A stretch of DNA of 12,246 nucleotides from Microcaldota archaeon (GTDB lineage: Archaea; Micrarchaeota; Micrarchaeia; Micrarchaeales; CABMGC01): assembly GCA_021850955.1 (NCBI GenBank), contig JAJZKH010000012.1, positions 1 through 12,246 on the forward strand. Direction: 5' to 3'. Numbering within the stretch: the stretch's first letter is position 1; each line of letters begins with the position of its first letter. This document shows, one piece after another, positions 6,634 to 12,246 of the stretch. The translations under genes and the position numbers were made by a program. Below the pieces are notes generated by a model. That model was not told where the DNA came from. It ran no database searches and saw only the letters and a program-made list of their open reading frames with translations.

Positions 6634-8112
6634 TTAAATTAACTCTGATATTTTTTTCCTTATTTGCTCAGTATTATCCCTGTTTCTTATTGTTACAGAG
6701 TTATCTTTTAATGTCTCATAATCACAGGTTATTGCAAAAGGCACTCCTATTTCATCTGCTCTTGCATATCTTTTTCCTATACTTCCTGATTTTGCCATGT
6801 ATGCGGAGATTTTATTTTTTTTAAGCATAGATAATACTTCGTTTGCTTTTTTTTCTAAGTCTTCATCATTTTGAAGAGGAAAAACCGCATATTTATATGG
6901 AACTATGTCATTAGATAGTTTTAACCATTCCCAACCACGTTCTTTCCCTTCTTCAACAGAGTTATCTATTATTGAAAACAAAAGACGATCAAGGCCTATA
7001 CTTGCTTCAACCACATGAGGAGTTACTTTTTTACCATTATTTAAAACAGTTATCTCTTTTCCAGATAGCTTTGAGTGTTGAGACAGATCATAATTTGTTC
7101 TGTATGCTATTCCTGAAACTTCTAAATTTCCATAAGATGTCTTAATTTCTAAATCAACATTTCCGTTTGAGTAATGAGGAAGTTCTTCCTTTTGAAGCTG
7201 CCTGAATACATATATTTCTTTGTTAGATAAACCCAATCTCTCAAGCATTTTTAACTCAGCATAAATACACATTGCAAATAATTTATTTGGTATATATTTT
7301 TTAAGTAGTAACTCGCGTATTGAAAATATACTTTCTTTTTCATCATGTGGAGCAAAATTAACTTTTGCATCTAAAAATTGTTCTGTTTCTAAAGAATTAA
7401 ATGCATCTTGAGGGTCTTCAGGATCGAAAAATATCTCTGTTTCCATCTGAGTAAATTCTCTTACTCTTACAAGTTGTTGTCTTGGAGATATTTCATTTCT
7501 ATACGCTTTCCCAACTTGTGCTATTGCAGTTGGAAGTTTTAAACTATAAATTTTATATAGATTTTTAAAGTCTACAAATATGCCTTGTGCGGTTTCAGGC
7601 CGTAGGTATCCAATATTTTCTTTTTCTTGACCTATTTGTAGCTTGAACATCAAATGAAAATCTTCTATTTGAGAGAGCTCACCTTTACATTTTTCGCATG
7701 TTATTCCATGTTCTAGAAGTTTTTTCTCCATGCCTTTTTTATCAAGTTTTTTAAGTTCAATTAATGAATTTGTATCTTTTTTTGATTCATAGAATTCTTC
7801 TAAAAGTTTATCTACACGATAAGAAGTGCCACATTTTTTACATTTTGATATAGGATCAGTAAATGTAGCTACATGACCGCTTGCTATTAGAACCTTCTCT
7901 GGAACTATTGTTGTCGTATCTATTTCAAGTGCACCTAGCCAATCTATAAACGTTTCTCGCCATACATTTTCTACATTTCTTTTTATTCTAAGACCTATAG
8001 GACCATAATCGTAAAAACCTCCAACTCCGGAGTATATATCAAAAGCTGGATAGTATAAACCGCGTCTTTCTACTATTGAATAGGCTTTACTTTCTTTGTC
8101 TGTTTTTTGCAT
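6634..8112 (-). CDS. glyS: Glycyl-tRNA synthetase, alpha2 type
   Basis: Class II synthetase that charges tRNA(Gly), the archaeal/eukaryotic and Gram-positive homodimeric kind. The 492-residue protein starts at ATG 8112. Landmarks are the N-terminal VERRGLYYPAFDIYSGVGGFYDYGP-like segment, two CxxC pairs (Cys91/94 and Cys139/142) likely to bind zinc in the insertion, YLRPETAQGIF (169-179), motif 2 AYRNEISPRQQLVRVREFTQ with Glu after Met, and motif 3 VVEASIGLDRLLF. A C-terminal anticodon-binding domain starts at about residue 395 (KYAVFPLQND; RADEIGVPFAITCD; VTIRNRD). It is some 70-80 residues shorter than many archaeal GlyRS, with compact insertions. GTTG at 5-nt spacing may serve as ribosome-binding site. 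It is the first gene of the minus-strand block and is divergent from nop5. Confidence 0.95.
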   Translation of the reverse strand: MQKTDKESKAYSIVERRGLYYPAFDIYSGVGGFYDYGPIGLRIKRNVENVWRETFIDWLGALEIDTTTIVPEKVLIASGHVATFTDPISKCKKCGTSYRVDKLLEEFYESKKDTNSLIELKKLDKKGMEKKLLEHGITCEKCKGELSQIEDFHLMFKLQIGQEKENIGYLRPETAQGIFVDFKNLYKIYSLKLPTAIAQVGKAYRNEISPRQQLVRVREFTQMETEIFFDPEDPQDAFNSLETEQFLDAKVNFAPHDEKESIFSIRELLLKKYIPNKLFAMCIYAELKMLERLGLSNKEIYVFRQLQKEELPHYSNGNVDLEIKTSYGNLEVSGIAYRTNYDLSQHSKLSGKEITVLNNGKKVTPHVVEASIGLDRLLFSIIDNSVEEGKERGWEWLKLSNDIVPYKYAVFPLQNDEDLEKKANEVLSMLKKNKISAYMAKSGSIGKRYARADEIGVPFAITCDYETLKDNSVTIRNRDNTEQIRKKISELI

Positions 8113-8245
8113 ATAATCAACATTATGTTTTTAAATGTACATTTATTATAAATTATAAAAATATAAATTGTTTGTTTTTATTTAATTTATTAATTATAGC
8201 GATAGATATTTAATCATAAAGAAATAGAATATAATTGGTGTAATT
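8113..8245. promoter_or_regulatory. Divergent promoter region between glyS and nop5
   Basis: This 133-bp, very AT-rich gap must drive both genes. On the minus strand a TATA-like run (about 8142-8167) sits 30-50 nt before the glyS ATG. On the plus strand TTTATTAATTATA (about 8186-8198) could position a start roughly 25-30 nt before the nop5 GTG. The exact elements are uncertain because the whole gap is A/T-rich. Confidence 0.45.
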
Positions 8246-9196
8246 GTGCCTAGTGATAATAAATTTAAAAAGTTTAAATCAAATAAAAGGTATACTCATA
8301 ATTTTAAAGATAACTTTAAAAATAAAAATAACTACAAAGATAGACCTAGATATGATAATCAAACAGATAGAGACGATAGAAGAAGTAGATTTATGAAAAA
8401 GGCCAAAGGAGAGGTAATGATGGCATATAAAGCAACTGCCGTTGATCACTCCATAATAGAAGCAATTAAGTCTTATAATGAACTCGAAAAGATAAGGAAT
8501 ATAATTTATGAAAGATTAGAAGAGTGGTATGGTGCTTATTTCCCAAATTTAAAGTTAAACAACCATGAGACTTATGCAAAGATAATAACAAAAATCAACA
8601 ATAAAAATGTAGATATAGATAACCTAAAGGAGATAGTTGGAGAGGAGCACGAGAAAATACTTAAATTAATAAAGTCTTCAGAAGGATTTCCAGAGATAGA
8701 GTTAGATGAATACAAAGCAATGAGTGAACTCGCAGAAGAGGAGCTAGCAATAATTAGAGTACAGGATAATTTAGGGACTTTTCTAGAAATGCAGACAAAA
8801 AAATTAATGCCGAATGTAGTTTATTTGATAGATTATAAAATAGCTGCAGAGATGTTGAGTAGAGCTGGATCCTTAGAACATTTAGCTATACTACCAGCTA
8901 GTACTATACAGTTATTAGGTGCTGAAAAGGCACTCTTTAAACATGTTAAGTTTGGAAGCAGGCCTCCTAAGTATGGCTACTTATTCAAGTTACCAGAGCT
9001 TGCTAATCTTGATAAGAAAGAAAAGGGAAGGATGGCAAGAGTATATGCTACAAAGATTAGTATTGCTGCTAGAGCCGATTATTATACTAAAAGATTTATT
9101 GCAGATACATTAAAGGAGCAGATAAACAAGATTTTAAAGAAAAAGCCATATCTTCAAAAAAATAATTCAGATGAAAATACCATTTCAGAAGATTAA
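8246..9196 (+). CDS. nop5: Nop5/Nop56/58-family box C/D RNP protein lacking the fibrillarin-binding domain
   Basis: Nop5 is the scaffold of the archaeal box C/D RNP that 2'-O-methylates rRNA and tRNA. It binds L7Ae-kink-turn RNA through its Nop domain and dimerises by a coiled coil. Of the 316 residues, 68-100 hold the family start of the helical region (DHSIIEAIKSYNELEK, ERLEEWYGAYFPNL), followed by the coiled coil, the Nop domain with LLGAEKALFKHVKFGSRPPKYG (223-244) and the conserved RMARVYATKISIAARADYY (262-280). The normal N-terminal ~110-residue fibrillarin-binding domain is missing. Residues 1-57 are a Lys/Arg/Asn/Asp-rich, probably disordered tail. The GTG start is supported by GGTG 5 nt upstream; an internal ATG (8393) lacks such a site. 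No fibrillarin gene lies next to it, although the two are often adjacent in archaea. The C-terminal tail is short. Confidence 0.92.
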   Translation: MPSDNKFKKFKSNKRYTHNFKDNFKNKNNYKDRPRYDNQTDRDDRRSRFMKKAKGEVMMAYKATAVDHSIIEAIKSYNELEKIRNIIYERLEEWYGAYFPNLKLNNHETYAKIITKINNKNVDIDNLKEIVGEEHEKILKLIKSSEGFPEIELDEYKAMSELAEEELAIIRVQDNLGTFLEMQTKKLMPNVVYLIDYKIAAEMLSRAGSLEHLAILPASTIQLLGAEKALFKHVKFGSRPPKYGYLFKLPELANLDKKEKGRMARVYATKISIAARADYYTKRFIADTLKEQINKILKKKPYLQKNNSDENTISED

Positions 9197-9267
9197 ATTG
9201 TAAAAAATCCGAATAAATCTATAAATTTAGTAAAACTTTTTAATATGTCTGAAATGCTTTGGTATTT
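9197..9267. other. Convergent gap between nop5 and carS
   Basis: This short gap between converging genes has a T5 run (9237-9241), a possible archaeal T-rich terminator for nop5. A 6-bp hairpin TTGGTA/TACCAA (9259-9264 with 9269-9274, TTTT loop) spans the carS stop codon. Both elements are weak; I see no gene. Confidence 0.3.
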
Positions 9268-9765
9268 TTACCAAGGAACCTCTTTTAATTTTGCCTTATG
9301 TGCAATCTTATTTGTAAACTTATGCAAAACACCGGTTAGTATAAATATAAAGATTAATCCATATATGCTAGGAAAGTTGCCTAGCGGAAATGCAAATAAA
9401 AGTGCAAATATAAGAAAAAGATACTGATCCATAAGAAATATATCTTTTCCTTCTTTATGCCCCATCTGCCTCTTTATAAAACTGCCAAACATATCTCCAA
9501 ATAAAGTTCCGAAACTTAATACTATGCCTATTACAAACATAAAGGGTAGTGCAAGAGAGAACAAAGCACCTATTAAAGTGCCCGAAAGCATTCCAAACAC
9601 GAAGCCGCGTATGGTTTTATGCTTTCCTAAAATAGGTTTTCCACGAAACTTTTTACCTAAATCTATAGGCGTTCCACCACCAAATATTACTGGTGCTCCG
9701 TTAGCAACATATGCGGGGAAGATATAAATTAAGGGATAAAGTATTATTGTCCAAAGATAATCCAA
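9268..9765 (-). CDS. carS: CDP-archaeol synthase (integral membrane)
   Basis: CarS joins CTP to unsaturated archaetidic acid (digeranylgeranylglyceryl phosphate), giving CDP-archaeol, the precursor of all polar ether lipids in archaeal membranes. The 165-residue protein has about five hydrophobic membrane segments (roughly 5-22, 52-70, 73-90, 113-128, 133-148). Diagnostic motifs are PAYVANGAPVIFGGGTPIDLG (N-terminal, 17-37 region), GKHKTIRGFVFG (47-58), GDMFGSFIKRQMGHKEG (90-106) and LMDQYLF (111-117). The start is a TTG at 9765; TGTG at 5-nt spacing upstream (part of GTGAT) supports it, and no ATG lies in frame nearby. It is convergent with nop5 and divergent from the giant repeat gene. It is direct evidence of an archaeal host. 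Confidence 0.93.
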   Translation of the reverse strand: MDYLWTIILYPLIYIFPAYVANGAPVIFGGGTPIDLGKKFRGKPILGKHKTIRGFVFGMLSGTLIGALFSLALPFMFVIGIVLSFGTLFGDMFGSFIKRQMGHKEGKDIFLMDQYLFLIFALLFAFPLGNFPSIYGLIFIFILTGVLHKFTNKIAHKAKLKEVPW

Positions 9766-10099
9766 TAAATCACAGTAATAATTGTAAAGATAAAGAGAAC
9801 AATTATTAATATATTTCTATAGTAAAAAAATATTAGAATTTGATGTTTTTATCATAAATTTTTTTCTTTTGATTAGATATTATCCTATTTTTATATAATC
9901 GCAGTAATTACTCCTTTTCTTTGTAATAAAATATTAACTTATTTTTATGAATTTAGTTTTTAGGCTTTATATAGATTATTATAAATTAATTCTTTTTTCG
10001 AATCTTGCATTTGTAGATTTATTTTGAATACAGCAATAAAAAGTCAAAAGTAAAGAAATATATATCAAAAAAATCAAAAAATACACTTAGGTATTAGTT
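9766..10099. promoter_or_regulatory. 334-bp AT-rich intergenic region with likely divergent promoters
   Basis: No ORF, tRNA-like cloverleaf or repeat is visible to me here. Plus-strand TATA-like elements include TTTATATA (9966-9973) and AAATATATATC (about 10057-10066). The second would place a transcript start near 10087, giving a short leader that contains the GGTA site (10090-10093) located 6 nt before the ATG at 10100. An element serving carS should lie within the first ~60 bp, but I cannot single one out. Confidence 0.35.
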
Positions 10100-12246
10100 A
10101 TGCAATTGAAAAGATTGAACTCAAATACTATTCCTATTGAGTTTTTTAAATCAGATTCGAATATACGGTTATTTATAATGACATTAGAAAAAGCAACAGG
10201 AAAAGAGTTCAAGGATATTCCAGCCAAAGATCCAACAAAGGTAACGTTCAACCTCAACAATCAAACATATGAGCTAAGTTTACGTAATGCGACAGAAAGA
10301 ATCAAAAATAATGCCCAAGAGTTTCCAGATGCAAAAACACCAATAAAAACACGCTTAGATGCAAAAAATTATCTTATGGAAATGGTTGGAATAGAAACCA
10401 TCATTCAGTTAGATATGCAGTTACTTCAAAATACAGCGTTTATTTTATCTTTCATAAATGCTCTTGAAGAAGCAACAGGAAAAGAGTTTAAGGATATTCC
10501 AGTCACAGATTCAACAAAGGTAACGTTCAACTTCAACAATCAAACATATGAGCTAAGTTTACATAATGTAACAAACAGAATCAAATATAATGCCCAAGAG
10601 TTTGCAGATGCAAAGACGCCGATAAAAACATATGTAGATGCAAAAAATTATCTTATGGAAAGGGTTGGAATAGAAACCACTATTCAATTACTTCAGAATA
10701 CAGAGTTCATTTCATCTTTCATAAAGGCTCTTGAAGAAGCAACAGGAAAAGAGTTCAAGGATATTCCAGCCAAAGATCCAACAAAGGTAACGTTCAACCT
10801 CAACAATCAAACATATGAGCTAAGTTTACGTAATGCGACAGAAAGAATCAAAAATAATGCCCAAGAGTTTCCAGATGCAAAAACACCAATAAAAACACAC
10901 TTAGATGCAAAAAATTATCTTATGGAAATGGTTGGAATAGAAACCATCATTCAGTTAGATATACAGTTACTTCAAAATACAGCGTTTATTTTATCTTTCA
11001 TAAATGCTCTTGAAGAAGCAACAGGAAAAGAGTTCAAGGATATTCCAGCCACAGATCCAACAAAGGTAACGTTCAACTTCAACAATCAAAAATATGAGCT
11101 AAGTTTATATAATGTAACGATGAGGATCAGAAATAATGCGAAAGAGTTTTCAGATGCAAAAACACCAATAAAAACAAACTTAGATGCAAAAAATTATCTT
11201 ATGGAAATGGTTGGAATAGAAACCATTATTCAGTTAGATATACAGTTACTTCAAAATACAGCGTTTATTTTATCTTTCATAAATGCTCTTGAAGAAGCAA
11301 CAGGAAAAGAGTTTAAAGATATTCCAGTCACAGATTCAACAAAGGTAACGTTCAACTTCAACAATCAAAAATATGAGCTAAGTTTATATAATGTAACGAT
11401 GAGAATCAGAAATAATGCGAAAGAGTTTTCAGATGCAAAGACAACAATAAAAACACAAGTAGATGCAAAAAATTATCTGAAATTAAGAAGTGATGGAAAA
11501 TCCCATTCAGAAGCATTATTGTTGATAAAAAATGGAGATATAGAACAAGAGCAAATAGAACATGAATTAGAAATAATTGAAAAACTATCAATTAACGATT
11601 TAATTTCAGCATTTTCTGGAGATTCACATAAATTATTAGTATTTCTTGCATTAACAAATAAAGATTTAGGTTCAGAAACAATTAGAAAAATAACAAGGAC
11701 TGTTTTTCATGGACTTAATGGACACTCTGAAAGATTATTCGAAGTATATAAAAAATTCAGTTATACTTTAGATTCACCAACCTTAAATGATATTCCAGAA
11801 AAAACTTCTGATAGTTACATAGTTCTAAAAGGTACCGCATCTGACGCAACACATGTCTATTTAGCAGGTGATTGGAATAGGAGAGTTTTATTAAAAAATG
11901 GTACTTTTAATATATTGATACCACTAAAACAAGGTACTACGAATAAATTTCAAATATTTTCATTAAATATTCAAGATAAAACAAGAAGTAATTTTTCAGA
12001 GTTTTCAATAAATCAAACAAATAAGTCAGATGAAACAAAGATAATAATATCTATCCTTGAACATCTGAAAGATGAGATTCTAGAAGATATTAGTAATAAT
12101 CAGACAAAGTATAACATTCTAAAGGAGTTATTAATTCAAAGCGTAATTAAAAAATATGGCCACTCTTTTAATGAAGGAGATGCAGAACTTGAAAAATCAT
12201 TAAACTCAACAAATAATAAAGTAGTAAAAAGAATTTTTAATGAGAT
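10100..12246 (+). CDS. Very large tandem-repeat protein of unknown function (partial, 3' end off window)
   Basis: The frame is open from ATG 10100 to the window edge (715 codons plus two bases); GGTA at 6-nt spacing supports this start. I do not recognise the gene. Residues 1-29 form a short lead-in. Residues 30-460 are five tandem repeats of 89-93 residues, each with helix (ALEEATGKEFKDIP), beta hairpin (TKVTFNFNNQKYELSL), helix (RIRNNAKEFSDAKTPIKT) and helices (DAKNYLMEMVGIET; LLQNTAFILSFI). Residues 461-555 are helical, with HKLLVFLALTNKDLG recalling HEAT-like repeats. Residues 556-645 look like an Ig-like/beta-sandwich domain: DSPTLNDIP, IVLKGTASDATHVYLAGDWN (574-593), then GTFNILIPLKQGTTNKF. 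After that the chain is helical again. There is no signal peptide or membrane segment in the visible part, so location is unknown. Repeat codons use more C-ending triplets (TTC, AAC, GCC) than neighbouring genes. Confidence 0.85.
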   Translation, partial: MQLKRLNSNTIPIEFFKSDSNIRLFIMTLEKATGKEFKDIPAKDPTKVTFNLNNQTYELSLRNATERIKNNAQEFPDAKTPIKTRLDAKNYLMEMVGIETIIQLDMQLLQNTAFILSFINALEEATGKEFKDIPVTDSTKVTFNFNNQTYELSLHNVTNRIKYNAQEFADAKTPIKTYVDAKNYLMERVGIETTIQLLQNTEFISSFIKALEEATGKEFKDIPAKDPTKVTFNLNNQTYELSLRNATERIKNNAQEFPDAKTPIKTHLDAKNYLMEMVGIETIIQLDIQLLQNTAFILSFINALEEATGKEFKDIPATDPTKVTFNFNNQKYELSLYNVTMRIRNNAKEFSDAKTPIKTNLDAKNYLMEMVGIETIIQLDIQLLQNTAFILSFINALEEATGKEFKDIPVTDSTKVTFNFNNQKYELSLYNVTMRIRNNAKEFSDAKTTIKTQVDAKNYLKLRSDGKSHSEALLLIKNGDIEQEQIEHELEIIEKLSINDLISAFSGDSHKLLVFLALTNKDLGSETIRKITRTVFHGLNGHSERLFEVYKKFSYTLDSPTLNDIPEKTSDSYIVLKGTASDATHVYLAGDWNRRVLLKNGTFNILIPLKQGTTNKFQIFSLNIQDKTRSNFSEFSINQTNKSDETKIIISILEHLKDEILEDISNNQTKYNILKELLIQSVIKKYGHSFNEGDAELEKSLNSTNNKVVKRIFNE
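10187..11478 (+). repeat. Array of five in-frame tandem repeats (279/267/279/279 bp plus a shorter last unit)
   Basis: Units begin at the GAA/GAR codon before GCAACAGGAAAAGAG at 10187, 10466, 10733, 11012 and 11291. The steps are 279, 267, 279 and 279 bp. Unit 2 is 12 bp shorter because it lacks four codons (LDxQ) before LLQNT. The last unit stops after DAKNYL near 11478 and runs into unique sequence. Units 1 and 3 differ by only about three bases in roughly 279, while units 4 and 5 share a different central version (KYELSLYNVTMRIRNNAKEF), so the array is a mosaic. All length changes are multiples of three. Confidence 0.95.

Noticed and set aside
8919..9113. Second plus-strand frame inside nop5
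   Set aside because: It overlaps the conserved Nop domain in another frame and has no ribosome-binding site.
9245..9727. Plus-strand open frames opposite carS
   Set aside because: The minus strand encodes all CarS motifs, and the plus frames are its complement with no family features.
9766..10099. tRNA or small RNA gene in the long gap
   Set aside because: I could find no cloverleaf with a TTC-loop motif or G/C-rich stems; the region is uniformly AT-rich.
10187..11478. CRISPR array or transposon-type repeats
   Set aside because: The repeats are 267-279 bp, contiguous without spacers, keep reading frame and code for protein, so they are in-gene tandem repeats.
11406..11591. Minus-strand 61-codon frame in the giant gene
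   Set aside because: It is antisense to the end of the repeat array, where the plus frame is continuously open and repeats in register.
11855..11878. Glycogen-binding (CBM48) domain suggested by VYLAGDWN
   Set aside because: The wording is similar, but the surrounding pattern (DIP...IVLKGTA, GTFNILIPLKQGTTNKF) fits a generic Ig-like/glucodextranase-B-like beta sandwich better; the CBM48 sugar-binding residues are not evident.

Overview
The window comes from an AT-rich archaeal chromosome. The evidence is a Nop5-type box C/D RNP protein, CDP-archaeol synthase (archaeal ether-lipid synthesis), an alpha2 glycyl-tRNA synthetase, an archaeal translin homologue, and an OGG1-like glycosylase. Short gaps, trimmed proteins and one very long repeat protein would suit a small-genome lineage (DPANN/ARMAN-like or Thermoplasmata-related), but that placement is inference.

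Layout. Positions 1-8112 hold eight genes, all on the minus strand. Read in transcription order they are: glyS (6634-8112), an OGG1-like glycosylase (5715 to about 6623), a translin-family protein (5129-5710), an asparaginase/GatD-family protein (3886-5070), gatC (3540-3812), gatA (2191-3543), gatB (886-2181) and the start of a bacterial-type aspS (883 down to the window edge). Junctions are tight (ATGA overlap at gatC/gatA; gaps of 2, 4 and 9 nt elsewhere), apart from about 58 and 73 nt on either side of the asparaginase-like gene. The gatC-gatA-gatB-aspS end looks like a full indirect route to Asn-tRNA(Asn): an AspRS with the RDHGG loop typical of non-discriminating enzymes charges tRNA(Asn) with Asp, and GatCAB amidates it.

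A 133-bp AT-rich divergent promoter region (8113-8245) separates glyS from nop5 (8246-9196, plus). nop5 lacks the usual N-terminal fibrillarin-binding domain and has a basic tail instead. It converges on carS (9268-9765, minus). A 334-bp non-coding stretch follows, and then the start of a very large plus-strand gene (10100 to beyond the window edge; at least 715 codons) built from five near-identical repeats of 89-93 residues, a helical segment and an Ig-like beta-sandwich segment.

Main points to check: a perfect 28-bp inverted repeat between the window edge and aspS that looks like a chimeric contig end; an asparaginase-family protein in the amidotransferase operon with Glu where the catalytic Lys is expected; an OGG1-like gene whose N-terminal domain is encoded but has no standard start codon; the Nop5 without its fibrillarin-binding domain; and the tandem-repeat giant gene. 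A consistent ribosome-binding pattern (GGTN, 5-6 nt, start codon) recurs and helps choose several starts.
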